From contig AP018172.1 of assembly GCA_002368175.1 (NCBI GenBank), positions 186,001-250,000 of the forward strand: a stretch of DNA of 64,000 nt, read 5' to 3'. This DNA is from Calothrix sp. NIES-2098. GTDB taxonomy: Bacteria > Cyanobacteriota > Cyanobacteriia > Cyanobacteriales > Nostocaceae. Below, piece after piece: positions 34,722 through 43,604 of the stretch. Below the pieces are notes generated by a model that worked only from the letters and a program-made list of their open reading frames with translations, was not told where the DNA came from and did no database searches. A program made the translations under genes and the position numbers. Every line of letters starts with the position of its first letter. Position 1 is the stretch's first letter.

Positions 34722-36107
34722 TTAGGCTCTACCTTGGCGGTAGCGATTCCATAGCAGTAGTGGTATACCTGCTACTACAACTGCGACACCAACAAGTGCG
34801 CCTACACCCGTATAAACTAAGCTGGAGTAAAGAAGGTAGGCGCAGACTGCACAAAAAAGTAACGGTGTCAAAGGATAAAACGGGACGCGAAACGATCGCG
34901 GAATTTGGGGTTCGCGCTGGCGCAGTACTAGCAGCGATATCCCTGAAAGCAAGAAGAAAAACCAAAACACTGGGGCGGTGTAATCCACCATTGTTTCAAA
35001 GCCTTTGCGGGTAAGCGTACCCAATAAAACCAGTGCTAAAGCGATCGCACCTTGCAAAAGTAAGGCATAGGTAGGAGTGCTGGGTCGTTGTTGCCAGCGT
35101 CCCATAAAGCTAAACAGCGAAAAATCCTGCCCCAAAGCGTAATTAGTCCGCGCCCCCGTAAAAATTGTGGCGTTGGTTGCACCTAAAGTAGAAACTGCAA
35201 TCAGCAGACTGACAAAAAAGGCTCCTGGTGCGCCCCAAAGCGATCGCATTAAATCTGCGGCTACAGCTTCAGATTTAGCCATGTTTGCTAACCCCAGCCC
35301 CCGCAGATAAGCCAAATTGATCAGCAGATAAATAACAGTGATAATCCCAATACTAAGTAAAAGCGATCGCAGGATATTGCGTCGTCTATTTTGAATCTCT
35401 GCGGCAATATAAGCTGCTTCGTTCCATCCACCATAGGATAACAGAACAAAGACCATTGCTAGTCCCCAACTACCTGATGGTGAAGATGCAACAGCATCAC
35501 CAGTATTAGGTATAGCAGTCAATCCGATAATTACCACCAGTAACAAACCTAAGACTTTAGCCGCACTCAAAAGATTTTGCGTCCATTTACCTTGTTGCAG
35601 GCCAACAATATTTAAAGCCGTCAAAAGTGCGATCGCAACTGCTGCATAAATAGATGGTGAAAATGTACCTAGCCGCCATATCTGAGAAGCATAATCACCA
35701 AAAACAAATGCTAACAATGCAATGGAACCAGTTTGAATTACTGTCATTCGTGCCCAGGCAAATAAAAAGCCGACTTGCCGCCCAAAAGCACGCTTCAAGT
35801 AATAGTAAACACCTCCCACATCAGGGTAAGTTGTTGCTAACTCTGCATAGCATAATGCTCCTACCAGAGACACTAAACCACCGATCAGCCAGAACAGCAA
35901 AACAGCAAGATCGCTATTTGCATAATTCGCCACTAAAGCAGGAGTTTCAAAAATCCCCGCCCCAATCACAATTCCGACTATCAATGCTACAGCATCTGGT
36001 AATGTGAGCGATTGCTTTGGTGTTGCTACCGACGATCCTAACTCCTCAATTAAATTGTAAGTTTCGCGTCTACTCACTGTAACTCCTAATTGATATTGAG
36101 TAATCAA
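34722..36107 (-). CDS. APC-family amino acid permease
   Basis: A 461-residue integral membrane protein with about 12 hydrophobic segments. Near residues 40-60 lies VALIVGIVIGAGIFETPALV, the unwound TM1 substrate-binding signature of APC transporters, followed by LLFWLIGGLVSLVGALCYAELATTYPDVGGVYYYLKRAFG. It probably imports an amino acid or polyamine. The substrate cannot be read from the sequence. The lipoprotein methyltransferase gene follows 41 bp downstream, possibly in the same transcript. Confidence 0.88.
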   Translation of the reverse strand: MITQYQLGVTVSRRETYNLIEELGSSVATPKQSLTLPDAVALIVGIVIGAGIFETPALVANYANSDLAVLLFWLIGGLVSLVGALCYAELATTYPDVGGVYYYLKRAFGRQVGFLFAWARMTVIQTGSIALLAFVFGDYASQIWRLGTFSPSIYAAVAIALLTALNIVGLQQGKWTQNLLSAAKVLGLLLVVIIGLTAIPNTGDAVASSPSGSWGLAMVFVLLSYGGWNEAAYIAAEIQNRRRNILRSLLLSIGIITVIYLLINLAYLRGLGLANMAKSEAVAADLMRSLWGAPGAFFVSLLIAVSTLGATNATIFTGARTNYALGQDFSLFSFMGRWQQRPSTPTYALLLQGAIALALVLLGTLTRKGFETMVDYTAPVFWFFFLLSGISLLVLRQREPQIPRSFRVPFYPLTPLLFCAVCAYLLYSSLVYTGVGALVGVAVVVAGIPLLLWNRYRQGRA

Positions 36108-36703
36108 TGGGGATTCTGCAATTAAATTGCATCATCTTGGCTGCAACAGAAGAATCCTCCTTTTTGATACTCAAGACTTGAGAAAGCTTTTAGGTTCAGT
36201 TAAGGCTCATAGTTATCTTCAAACAATTTTGGATCTGGGATTTTTGATTGATTCCACAAGTAAATCTGTGACTGTTTAGCATCCAGCAATTATTGGCCGC
36301 GCTCGAAAAATTAGTATTTTAGTACTGATTTTTTGAGATTACATTCATTTTTTCTGACAGAGATTAATTTAATAATTTGTGCAGATGAAATGAACGACCT
36401 TTATATCTAAAAGTATTTATTTTTGCCAATACATCTATAAAAAGATAGATAAATCGTTTATTTCTCAAGATAGAAAGAAGTCATCTAAATTTTTATTAGG
36501 CTTTACCCAGTAAGCACAAATTGGAATTATTGCACAGATATACAATATATTCTGATGCGATATTTTTTGAATAATTAAACTCAAAACTTCAGATAAATTA
36601 CTCTCTATCTTCTGGTTGTGACATTTATCTCAAGCGATAGAAACAATTTTGATTTTTTTTAGATAAATTAATTACAAATCGGATGATAGTTTGTGAGGAA
36701 GTT
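36108..36703. other. AT-rich divergent promoter region
   Basis: About 595 bp between the divergent APC permease gene (-) and GlsB/YeaQ-like gene (+). It is very AT-rich and must contain both promoters. A ribosome site GAGGAAG lies just before 36704. I see no gene or clear operator. Confidence 0.4.
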
Positions 36704-36976
36704 ATGAATATTATTGCTTGGGTTATTTTAGGACTTCTAGCTGGTGCGATCGCGAAAGCAATTTATCCAGGTTATCAGGGTGGCGGAATTCTATCAACAA
36801 TAGTTTTAGGAATTATTGGTGCAATCATTGGTGGAAGTCTGTACACGCTTTTACAAACAGGAACTCTACAACTTACTGCTGCTGGTTTTAGTTTGACAGG
36901 TCTATTTATAGCTGTAATTGGTGCAATTATTGCTATTTACCTCTGGGGACTTTTAAGTAGAAGTAGCAGGGTCTAA
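36704..36976 (+). CDS. GlsB/YeaQ/YmgE-family stress membrane protein
   Basis: A 90-residue protein of three hydrophobic segments joined by glycine-rich turns: WVILGLLAGAIAKAIYPG, GILSTIVLGIIGAIIGG and LFIAVIGAIIAIYLWGLL. This is the GlsB/YeaQ/YmgE (transglycosylase-associated) family of small inner-membrane proteins tied to stress responses, with no proven enzyme activity. The ATG at 36704 is chosen because GAGGAAG sits seven bases upstream; the earlier ATG at 36683 has none. Manganese catalase follows 72 bp downstream, suggesting joint stress expression. Confidence 0.85.
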   Translation: MNIIAWVILGLLAGAIAKAIYPGYQGGGILSTIVLGIIGAIIGGSLYTLLQTGTLQLTAAGFSLTGLFIAVIGAIIAIYLWGLLSRSSRV

Positions 36977-37048
36977 TTCCAGGTGGTAGGTCAAAAAGTA
37001 GAGAAGTAAATTAATTTGACCACATCATTGTTTCAGGAAGAACAAGAC

Positions 37049-37741
37049 ATGTTTTTTCATAAAAAAGAACCAATTCATGCAGTAAATGTTGGTGATGCCA
37101 ATCCTCGTTTTGCTCAGTTACTTTTAGAACAGTTTGGCGGAGCGACAGGAGAACTTTCAGCTGCTCTACAATACTGGGTACAATCTTTCCATGTCGAAAA
37201 TGCAGGCATTAAAGATATGCTGCAAGACATTGCTATCGAGGAATTTAGCCATTTAGAAATGGTGGGTAAACTCATCGAAGCTCATACAAAAAACGTCGAT
37301 CAAACAGAGGCTTATAAGAGTACTCTATTTGCGATTAGAGGAGTAGGCCCTCACTTTCTAGATAGTCAGGGTAACGCTTGGACTGCAAATTACCTCAATG
37401 AAGGTGGAGATGTAGTGCGCGATTTGAGAGCTAACATTGCAGCTGAAGCTGGCGCGCGTCAGACTTACGAAGAGTTGATTAAGTTAGCAACAGATGATGG
37501 AACTAAGAAGACTTTGGTGCATCTGTTAACTAGAGAAATTTCTCATACCCAGATGTTTATGAAAGCATTAGATTCTCTAGGCAAATTGACAGATCCAATA
37601 TTTGGTAATATTCAGCCTGACGAAACTGTTGCTCTCTACTACAACTTATCTACAAATGGTAATGGTCATGATGAGCGCGGCCCTTGGAATTCCGAGCCAA
37701 CATTCAAATACATTGCCGATCCGCTACAAAAACACTCCTAA
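37049..37741 (+). CDS. Manganese catalase
   Basis: A 230-residue cytoplasmic four-helix-bundle enzyme that splits hydrogen peroxide at a di-manganese centre. The full ligand set is visible: Glu35 (GELSAALQYW), Glu65 and His68 (EEFSHLEM), Glu133 (AAEAGARQTYEE) and His166 (EISHTQMF). It opens MFFHKKEPI, typical of the family. The ATG at 37049 has AGGAAG upstream and replaces the TTG at 37016. It follows a stress membrane protein and ends before a hairpin terminator. In Anabaena a related Mn-catalase (KatB) gives salt and peroxide tolerance. Confidence 0.92.
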   Translation: MFFHKKEPIHAVNVGDANPRFAQLLLEQFGGATGELSAALQYWVQSFHVENAGIKDMLQDIAIEEFSHLEMVGKLIEAHTKNVDQTEAYKSTLFAIRGVGPHFLDSQGNAWTANYLNEGGDVVRDLRANIAAEAGARQTYEELIKLATDDGTKKTLVHLLTREISHTQMFMKALDSLGKLTDPIFGNIQPDETVALYYNLSTNGNGHDERGPWNSEPTFKYIADPLQKHS

Positions 37742-37764
37742 TTAATTGAACTAGGAGGATTAAG

Positions 37765-37799
37765 TGAGCCAGCTAGAAGTAATTCTCTGGCTCATTTTT
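37765..37799 (+). terminator. Intrinsic terminator after Mn catalase
   Basis: TGAGCCAG pairs with CTGGCTCA around a 14-nt loop and is followed by five T. It separates the catalase gene from the DUF3891 gene. Confidence 0.7.
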
Positions 37800-37838
37800 C
37801 AGGCAAAAATTAGAATTTAAATTATGGAGAATTAACTA

Positions 37839-38567
37839 GTGATTGTCAATGCTACACCCAATGGTTGGGAAATTATTTATCATCGGGCACATGCTTTATT
37901 AGCAGCTCAATTAGCGGGACAGTGGCGACGCAAAAATGCTCCACCAAGGTTATATGAAACCCTAGCTGCAATTTCCCACCATGATGATTTAGAAAAAGAG
38001 TGGGAAGAAGATATTTTAACTGAAGCTGGAGCGCCAATGGACTTCACCCTAAGTCAAGATACCGATGTAGAAAAAATTGCGAATCTGGTGAAAAATGCAC
38101 GCTATCGAGGAAGGTGGGTAGCTTTATTAATTTCTAAGCATATGAGTCGGCTACATGAGTCAAAACGCGGCCAGATTCCAGAACTAGACAAATTTTTAGA
38201 TGCGCAAATAGAGAACCAAGAACTTTGGACGAAGGAATTGGGTATTGAAAAAAAAGACGTAGATGCTGCTTATGCATTTATGCAATGGTGCGATCGCTTA
38301 TCTCTCATTCTCTGCCAACAAGAGCTACCTGCTGATGAGCGATGGTTAGAAATTAGCAAAGGCCCTGAGGAACAACGTTACGACATTATGCAGCGTAGCG
38401 ATTCTTTAGTGACTGTTAAACCTTGGCCTTTTGAAGATGAAAAATTCACAGTCAATATCGAAGCCTGCGATGTCTCCCAATTGAAATTTAAAAATAGCGC
38501 AGAACTTTCTCAAGCACTCCAAGAAGCCCCGATCAAAATACTGGAGTGGACATTTGTGAAGAGTTAG
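37839..38567 (+). CDS. DUF3891 family protein
   Basis: A 242-residue soluble protein with the DUF3891 pattern: HRAHALLAAQLAGQW, then AAISHHDDLEKEWEE and SKHMSRLHES near residue 105, and MQWCDRLSLILCQ. The conserved His and Asp positions recall an HD-type metal site, though this is not proven. Its function is unknown. Translation starts at a GTG at 37839 with GGAG upstream. It sits between catalase and a convergent aspartoacylase-like gene. Confidence 0.8.
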   Translation: MIVNATPNGWEIIYHRAHALLAAQLAGQWRRKNAPPRLYETLAAISHHDDLEKEWEEDILTEAGAPMDFTLSQDTDVEKIANLVKNARYRGRWVALLISKHMSRLHESKRGQIPELDKFLDAQIENQELWTKELGIEKKDVDAAYAFMQWCDRLSLILCQQELPADERWLEISKGPEEQRYDIMQRSDSLVTVKPWPFEDEKFTVNIEACDVSQLKFKNSAELSQALQEAPIKILEWTFVKS

Positions 38568-38731
38568 CTAACAAATTAGTCAGAGAGCAGGAGGCTGAGG
38601 AGCAGGGAGCAGGGGGAACAAACGAGTGTGGGGAGAAATGGGACAAGGGCAAGGAAGCAGAGGAGGAAAGAAATAATTACTGCCTTTTAACTTTGGACTC
38701 TGGACTAATGACACTTGACCCTTGACTCTCT

Positions 38732-39613
38732 TCAAATATTTTTATGGGATAGCTGGGTAATGCACATTGCAATACCCTTTTCATAATAGGCGGCTTCGTT
38801 AATAAAAACTGGATACACAGTTGAATCCCCTTCATAAACAATTTCTTTACCCTCAAAGGTTAAAAAAATTGGCTCTCCCGGATCGAGTGGTTGATAATCT
38901 TGAAATTGTAGTTGAGGATGAATCATTGCTTGAATTTCTCCTAACTCATTTCTCGGATAATCAATTGTCTGGATGCTGTGATAAACGCTAATTGTCTCTT
39001 TTCCATCTGGGGAATTGCCTTGATTATAAGCTGCTAAATAATCTAAAATTGCGCGAACAATTTCTTCAGTTTCTTGAAATAAAGCAGCATCTAAAACATT
39101 TTGAGCCACTGCACCAACTTCAAGGGTGCAGCCAAATTCACAAATTGAATCTAGATGAGGTCTTTCTTGATTTCTACTTGTTGAATAAAGGATTTTGACT
39201 TTGGAATTTATCGTTGTCAAATAAGCTGCTAATTGCAGATTTAATAAATTCTCATTACTTAAGATAATAGACAGCCCCATATTAGCTGTAGAACTGTGTA
39301 AATCAATCACGAAATCTGCTTGCTGGCTACCTTGAGAGCCAAAAGTCTGATAAATTATCTTTGCTTGTTGCGCTTCATAACTAGACAAATTAGGATTTTC
39401 TAAATCTTGGCGAAGAAAACAGCGATTCAGATCGGTATCAACATATCTTTTACCAATCGCATACGCTTTAGGATTGCCAATCATTGTCAGACTTTCAAAA
39501 CTTGAGCGCTGAATCAAATGAGGCGATCGCTCAAATTTTTTCACCAAATAAATTCCTGTCAGTTCATTTCCGTGAGTTCCACCGACAATCACAACACGCT
39601 TGATTTTGCTCAT
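38732..39613 (-). CDS. Aspartoacylase-like zinc amidohydrolase
   Basis: A 293-residue zinc carboxypeptidase-fold enzyme of the AstE/AspA family. GGTHGNELTG gives His14 and Glu17, VDTDLNR gives Arg64, DLHSS gives His106, and CTLEVGA gives the catalytic Glu165. Aspartoacylases cut N-acetyl-aspartate to aspartate and acetate, and bacterial relatives act on other N-acyl amino acids. The length is typical and the set of residues complete. It is divergent from a LysR regulator with 147 bp between, so LysR may control it. Confidence 0.88.
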   Translation of the reverse strand: MSKIKRVVIVGGTHGNELTGIYLVKKFERSPHLIQRSSFESLTMIGNPKAYAIGKRYVDTDLNRCFLRQDLENPNLSSYEAQQAKIIYQTFGSQGSQQADFVIDLHSSTANMGLSIILSNENLLNLQLAAYLTTINSKVKILYSTSRNQERPHLDSICEFGCTLEVGAVAQNVLDAALFQETEEIVRAILDYLAAYNQGNSPDGKETISVYHSIQTIDYPRNELGEIQAMIHPQLQFQDYQPLDPGEPIFLTFEGKEIVYEGDSTVYPVFINEAAYYEKGIAMCITQLSHKNI

Positions 39614-39725
39614 AGTTATAGCGATCGCCCCGATAAACCTACACGTTCAATAGATCTTGACAATAGTCTTTATGTGTAACTATAAGCGAAAGCAACTATA
39701 TTAAAGATACTTTTTTAACGAGTAC

Positions 39726-39746
39726 ACTATATATAAAAAATATAGT
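39726..39746. promoter_or_regulatory. Inverted repeat upstream of LysR gene
   Basis: ACTATAT, seven bases, ATATAGT: a perfect AT-rich interrupted palindrome 14 bp before the LysR start and between divergent genes. It suits a LysR-type regulator site (T-N11-A form), though AT-richness makes chance possible. Confidence 0.4.
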
Positions 39747-39760
39747 AGTCATAGTCAGCA

Positions 39761-40657
39761 ATGGAACTTCGACATTTGCGCTACTTTATTGTTGTGGCTG
39801 AAGAAAAGAATTTTAGCTACGCAGCTCAACGCTTGCACATAGCGCAACCTCCCCTCAGCCAGCAAATTAGCGCCCTCGAAGATGAAATTGGTGTCAAACT
39901 GTTCGATCGCAAAAAGCGGCCGCTACAACTCACATCTGCGGGAGAAGTATTTTTAGAAGAAGCGCGGTTAGTTTTAACTCAACTCGAACGTGCAATTGTG
40001 CAAACACAACGAGCCAGTCGCGGTGAAATTGGACAATTGGTAGTTGGTACTAACAGTTCGATTGCGAACAGCCTTCTACCCGATATGCTGCGAACATTCC
40101 GCGATCGCTTTCCTCATGTCAAACTAGTGTTGCGCGAACTTACAGCTTCCGAACAGATTCAAGAACTACACAATCGCCGTCTTGATATTGGATTTGACCG
40201 CTTACCCCATTCTCATCAACAAGATACTAACTTGAATTATCTGCCGATTGGGCGCGAGTCTTTAGTGATTGCATTACCTAAAACCCATCCCCTCACCGCC
40301 CATGCAGAAATTCCTCTCGAAGCAATGGCTAATGAACCTTTTGTTTTACCTTCGCCAGAAATCGTTCCTTCTTACACTGAGATTATTAATCTCTGTCAGC
40401 AGGCTGGCTTTTTTCCCAAAGTAGTTCAAGAAGCAACTTGGACGATCACAGTTCTTAGCTTAGTTGCTGGTGGTGTAGGAGTCGCACTTCTACCTAGCAA
40501 TGTTCAAAATCTGCAACGTACAGGCGTTGTTTACAGACCTATCAAAGGTGCAAATTTCACACGAGAGATTGTAGTTGTTTGGCGACAAGGAGATTCATCA
40601 CCTGTTTTGCAGGAATTTCTCAATGTAATTCGAGAATTAACTCCCTCGGATCTCTAA
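39761..40657 (+). CDS. LysR-family transcriptional regulator
   Basis: A 298-residue regulator. The N-terminal winged helix-turn-helix is MELRHLRYFIVVAEEKNFSYAAQRLHIAQPPLSQQISALEDEIGVKLFDR, with the LysR linker after it. The C-terminal periplasmic-binding-like effector domain (about 90-295) includes LVVGTNSSIANSLLP and VAGGVGVALLPSNV. It is likely to act as a tetramer and respond to a small molecule. The divergent aspartoacylase gene and an AT-rich palindrome next to the start suggest control of that gene and of itself. Confidence 0.92.
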   Translation: MELRHLRYFIVVAEEKNFSYAAQRLHIAQPPLSQQISALEDEIGVKLFDRKKRPLQLTSAGEVFLEEARLVLTQLERAIVQTQRASRGEIGQLVVGTNSSIANSLLPDMLRTFRDRFPHVKLVLRELTASEQIQELHNRRLDIGFDRLPHSHQQDTNLNYLPIGRESLVIALPKTHPLTAHAEIPLEAMANEPFVLPSPEIVPSYTEIINLCQQAGFFPKVVQEATWTITVLSLVAGGVGVALLPSNVQNLQRTGVVYRPIKGANFTREIVVVWRQGDSSPVLQEFLNVIRELTPSDL

Positions 40658-40728
40658 ATTTCAGCCTAAAGATATTGACTTTTGTATATACTTAGTAGAG
40701 CAATTATTTATGTGAATGAAACAAAAAA

Positions 40729-40763
40729 CACCTGGGAGTGTTGCCGTGTTTCCACCCCAGGTG
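40729..40763 (+). terminator. Intrinsic terminator after the LysR gene
   Basis: CACCTGGG pairs with CCCAGGTG and is followed by CTTTTCGTTTT, giving a good plus-strand terminator about 70 bp after the LysR stop. Confidence 0.65.
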
Positions 40764-40878
40764 CTTTTCGTTTTAACTTGCTCCTCACACACAAATAAAC
40801 AATATCACCAGTTCTGTTAATATTTGGTATTTTAGATAACAATTTTAGAAAATCTTCAAGTTTTTTACTAAGTTATTA

Positions 40879-40938
40879 GTCATTGGTCAAGAGTCAAAAG
40901 TCCAAAGTCCAGAGTCAAAAGGCTATAGTCATTGGTTA
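40879..40938. repeat. Heptameric tandem repeat (STRR-like)
   Basis: About eight units of seven bases of the form AGTCAWN/GGTCANN/AGTCCNN in register. This is the degenerate heptamer array type known as STRR in Nostoc and Anabaena genomes. Confidence 0.6.
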
Positions 40939-41027
40939 TTTGTTCTTCTCTCCCACACTCCCCACACTTCCTTTCCTCCCTCATCCCTAAGTCCCAGTAA
41001 GATAAAAAAGGCGCAATATGAGTTCAG

Positions 41028-41831
41028 ATGCATAGCTTTATACCCCCAGAACGCTTTTTTCCCTATCTCAGTTGGACTGACATCCAGGCAATGCCAGATA
41101 AAGAAAATGTGGTAATTATTCAACCAGTAGGAGCAATTGAACAACATGGCCCCCATTTACCACTAATTGTCGATGCAGCGATTGGCGTTGGGGTATTAGG
41201 AAAAGCCTTGGCAAAACTTGACTCTAGTATTCCGGCTTATGCTTTGCCGAGTATTAACTATGGTAAATCCAACGAACACTGGCATTTTCCCGGCACGATT
41301 ACCCTGAGTACGGAAACCCTCACGGCAACAATTATGGAGGTGGGAGATAGTATTTACCGCGCTGGGTTTAGAAAATTAGTGTTGATGAACTCCCACGGCG
41401 GACAGCCTCAAGTTATGCAAATGGCAGCGCGGGATTTACACGTTAAGTATGGTGACTTTTCAGTATTTCCATTATTTACATGGCGTGTGCCTAATATTAC
41501 TAAAGAATTGCTAACGCCAAAGGAAGCAAAATTAGGTATGCACGCCGGAGATGCTGAAACTAGTATTATGTTGGCACTTTTACCGGAGCAGGTAAAACTA
41601 GATAAAGCTGTAGCTGAGTATCCACCAGAACAATCACAAAGTACTTTGCTGAGTTGGGAAGGTCAACTACCTGTGGCTTGGGTAACACGAGATATCAGTA
41701 AAAGCGGAGTCATTGGTGATGCGACAACTGCTACCAAAGAAAAAGGCGATCGCATTCTCGAATCTGTCTCCGATGGCTGGGTACAAGTGATTCATGATAT
41801 CTATCACTTCCAACCACCTCAAATCGCTTAA
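41028..41831 (+). CDS. Creatininase-family amidohydrolase
   Basis: A 267-residue metal-dependent hydrolase. VIIQPVGAIEQHGPHLPLIVDA carries the metal Glu and His, followed by YGKSNEHWHFPGTITLS, NSHGGQPQV, and GMHAGDAETSIMLAL. The family includes creatininase and the FAPy/riboflavin-pathway ArfB-like amide hydrolases. In cyanobacteria the substrate is usually unknown. A complete metal site suggests activity. It is followed by the rexT-like gene in the opposite direction. Confidence 0.85.
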   Translation: MHSFIPPERFFPYLSWTDIQAMPDKENVVIIQPVGAIEQHGPHLPLIVDAAIGVGVLGKALAKLDSSIPAYALPSINYGKSNEHWHFPGTITLSTETLTATIMEVGDSIYRAGFRKLVLMNSHGGQPQVMQMAARDLHVKYGDFSVFPLFTWRVPNITKELLTPKEAKLGMHAGDAETSIMLALLPEQVKLDKAVAEYPPEQSQSTLLSWEGQLPVAWVTRDISKSGVIGDATTATKEKGDRILESVSDGWVQVIHDIYHFQPPQIA

Positions 41832-41846
41832 TCGCTAAATCTCAGC

Positions 41847-42197
41847 CTAAACTTTCGAGGCTGTTTGTTTATCAGCCGACGCACAAATATTTAGTGGTTG
41901 AGCCGATCGCAAAACTGCATCCAACAATCCCGGAAATAGCGCTTCTAAATCCTCACGCCGCAATTGGTTGATGTGCTGCGTTCCTTCTTTATGAGTCAAT
42001 ACAACTCCCGACTCTCGCAAAATCTTAAAATGGTTTGACATTGTGGATTTGGCGATCGCAAAATCAAACCCCGCACAGCATTGTTCTCCCTTAGTCGCTA
42101 ACAGCCGCACAATCTCTAGCCTTACTGGGTCGCCTAAAGCATATAGCACCCCCGCTAAAGATATATCTTTTCGATCTGGATGATACAAAAATCTCAT
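41847..42197 (-). CDS. rexT: RexT-like ArsR-family redox regulator
   Basis: A 116-residue winged-helix repressor: LGDPVRLEIVRLLAT, then FAIAKSTMSNHFKILRESGVV recognition helix and HKEGTQHINQLRREDLE wing. The vicinal Cys40-Cys41 (KGEQCCAGFDF) match the peroxide-sensing cysteines of Anabaena RexT, an ArsR-family protein that represses trxA2 until oxidised. The gene is divergent from a thioredoxin gene, and a perfect 21-bp palindrome lies between them. Gene order and residues agree with the RexT-TrxA2 pair. A metal-sensing role is less likely because ArsR arsenic-site cysteines are absent. Confidence 0.88.
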   Translation of the reverse strand: MRFLYHPDRKDISLAGVLYALGDPVRLEIVRLLATKGEQCCAGFDFAIAKSTMSNHFKILRESGVVLTHKEGTQHINQLRREDLEALFPGLLDAVLRSAQPLNICASADKQTASKV

Positions 42198-42199
42198 AG

Positions 42200-42228
42200 T
42201 TGCACTATCTCATAAAATGGCATATATT
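42200..42228 (+). promoter_or_regulatory. Sigma-70-like promoter of trxA
   Basis: TTGCAC at 42200 and TATATT at 42223 with a 17-bp spacer, on the plus strand. Transcription would start about 42235, inside the palindrome, so the regulator would block initiation. Confidence 0.55.
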
Positions 42229-42232
42229 TTAC

Positions 42233-42253
42233 TTATTCGATATTATCGAATAA
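42233..42253. promoter_or_regulatory. 21-bp perfect palindrome, RexT operator candidate
   Basis: TTATTCGATA, one T, then TATCGAATAA: ten-base arms with no mismatch. It sits between the divergent rexT-like and thioredoxin genes, 24 bp before the trxA start. Of all sites in the window it is the best operator candidate. Confidence 0.7.
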
Positions 42254-42277
42254 TAGAATTAAATTGGGAGGACAATT

Positions 42278-42610
42278 ATGTCATCCGTTACAAATGTCAC
42301 GGAAGCCACATTTAAGCAAGAAGTCCTTGAAAGCCAAGTTCCCGTCTTAGTAGACTTTTGGGCACCTTGGTGTGGCCCTTGCAGAATGGTCGCTCCGGTT
42401 ATCGATGAGGTCGCTACCGAATACGATGGCCAGGTGAAAGTGGTGAAACTGAACACAGATCAAAATCCCACCGTTGCCAGTCACTATGGTATTCGGAGTA
42501 TTCCTACACTAATGGTATTTAAGGGAGGCCGACAAGTCGATACGGTCGTGGGAGCCGTGCCCAAAACCACTTTAGCTAAGACTTTATCACAGCATATTTC
42601 CCAAAGTTAA
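42278..42610 (+). CDS. trxA: Thioredoxin (TrxA2-like)
   Basis: A 110-residue thioredoxin. The active site is WAPWCGPCRMV (Cys32, Cys35), then cis-Pro in SIPTLMVFKGG. It reduces disulfides in the cytoplasm. The gene faces rexT across the palindrome, and GGGAGGA precedes the ATG. By comparison with Anabaena it should be TrxA2, induced by peroxide through RexT. The following SDR, oxidoreductase and exporter genes lie on the same strand. Confidence 0.95.
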   Translation: MSSVTNVTEATFKQEVLESQVPVLVDFWAPWCGPCRMVAPVIDEVATEYDGQVKVVKLNTDQNPTVASHYGIRSIPTLMVFKGGRQVDTVVGAVPKTTLAKTLSQHISQS

Positions 42611-42664
42611 CCGCCTAGAGTGGGCTAATTATACGACTTGAGATAGGGGAGTCTTTGTTTCTTC

Positions 42665-42723
42665 AAAGTCAAGGGTCAAGGGTCAAAGGTCAATAGTCAT
42701 TGGTCATTTGTCATTGGTTATTT
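42665..42723. repeat. Heptameric tandem repeat (STRR-like)
   Basis: Eight consecutive seven-base units of the form NNGTCAN, starting AAGTCAA, GGGTCAA, GGGTCAA, AGGTCAA. It lies in the 165-bp gap between trxA and the first SDR gene. A CTCCC-rich pyrimidine stretch follows. Confidence 0.75.
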
Positions 42724-42775
42724 CTCCCTTGTCTCCCTTGCCTCCCCACACTCTCTTCTCTCCCAGGAGAATCAA

Positions 42776-43570
42776 ATGGACTTAAAATTACAAGGTAAAT
42801 CAGCGCTGGTGAGTGGTTCAACCGCAGGTATTGGTTTAGCCATTGCCCAAGCGTTAGTAAAAGAAGATGCATCAGTCATAGTTAATGGACGATCTGCTGC
42901 ACGAGTGACAGAAGCGATCGCCAAAATTCAGCACAGTCATCCAGAAGCAAAAGTTTCGGGTGTAGTTGCGGATTTAGGGACACAAGAAGGAATCAAGCAA
43001 CTATTTGCGGAAGTCCCTCACGTCGATATCTTGATTAACAATCTCGGCATTTACGAGCCAAAAGGATTTTTTGATATCGCTGACGAAGACTGGTTGAACA
43101 TATTTGAAGTTAACGTACTCAGTGGTGTTCGTTTAAGTCGGCAATATCTGCAAAAGATGCAGCAGCAGAATTGGGGGCGAATAATTTTTATTTCCAGTGA
43201 GTCTGCGGTGCAGATTCCTGTAGAAATGATTCACTATGGCATGACTAAGACATCTCAGCTAGCGATCGCCAGAGGTCTAGCAGAAATCAGTGTTGGTACT
43301 GGCGTAACGGTGAACTCTGTATTACCAGGGCCGACTCGCTCAGAAGGTGTGGAAGAATTTATCACCCAGATAGCGCAAGAACGAGGCGTTACTCCCAGCG
43401 AAGCCGAGGCAGAGTTTTTCCGGACTCTGCGCCCCACTTCCCTGCTCAAACGCTTTGCAACTTGTGAAGAAGTCGCTGCGATCGTCGTTTACCTAGCCAG
43501 TCCTCTGGCTTCGGCAACTAATGGCGCAGCTTTGCGGGTAGATGGTGGCGTGATTCGGTCGATTATTTAG
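42776..43570 (+). CDS. SDR-family oxidoreductase
   Basis: A 264-residue classical short-chain dehydrogenase. The cofactor motif is SGSTAGIGLAIAQAL (TGxxxGxG type), NNLG is present, and the catalytic set is Ser (ISSESAVQ), Tyr and Lys (YGMTK). It uses NAD(P)(H) on an unknown carbonyl or alcohol. AGGAG lies seven bases before the ATG. It is the first of seven same-strand genes downstream of trxA, with an old yellow enzyme next, 34 bp later. Confidence 0.88.
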   Translation: MDLKLQGKSALVSGSTAGIGLAIAQALVKEDASVIVNGRSAARVTEAIAKIQHSHPEAKVSGVVADLGTQEGIKQLFAEVPHVDILINNLGIYEPKGFFDIADEDWLNIFEVNVLSGVRLSRQYLQKMQQQNWGRIIFISSESAVQIPVEMIHYGMTKTSQLAIARGLAEISVGTGVTVNSVLPGPTRSEGVEEFITQIAQERGVTPSEAEAEFFRTLRPTSLLKRFATCEEVAAIVVYLASPLASATNGAALRVDGGVIRSII

Positions 43571-43604
43571 TCTATTTTTCCCCATTATTTTAGAGATCTG
43601 ACCA

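Larger units (their letters stand above)
40658..41027. other. Intergenic region with terminator and heptamer repeats
   Basis: About 370 bp after the LysR gene: a terminator hairpin at 40729-40763, then a degenerate seven-base repeat array at 40879-40938 and a pyrimidine-rich stretch before the creatininase gene. No gene is seen. Confidence 0.5.

Noticed and set aside
41028..42197. Treating the creatininase-family gene as part of the RexT cluster.
   Set aside because: It is convergent with rexT, and no copy of the palindrome lies before it.
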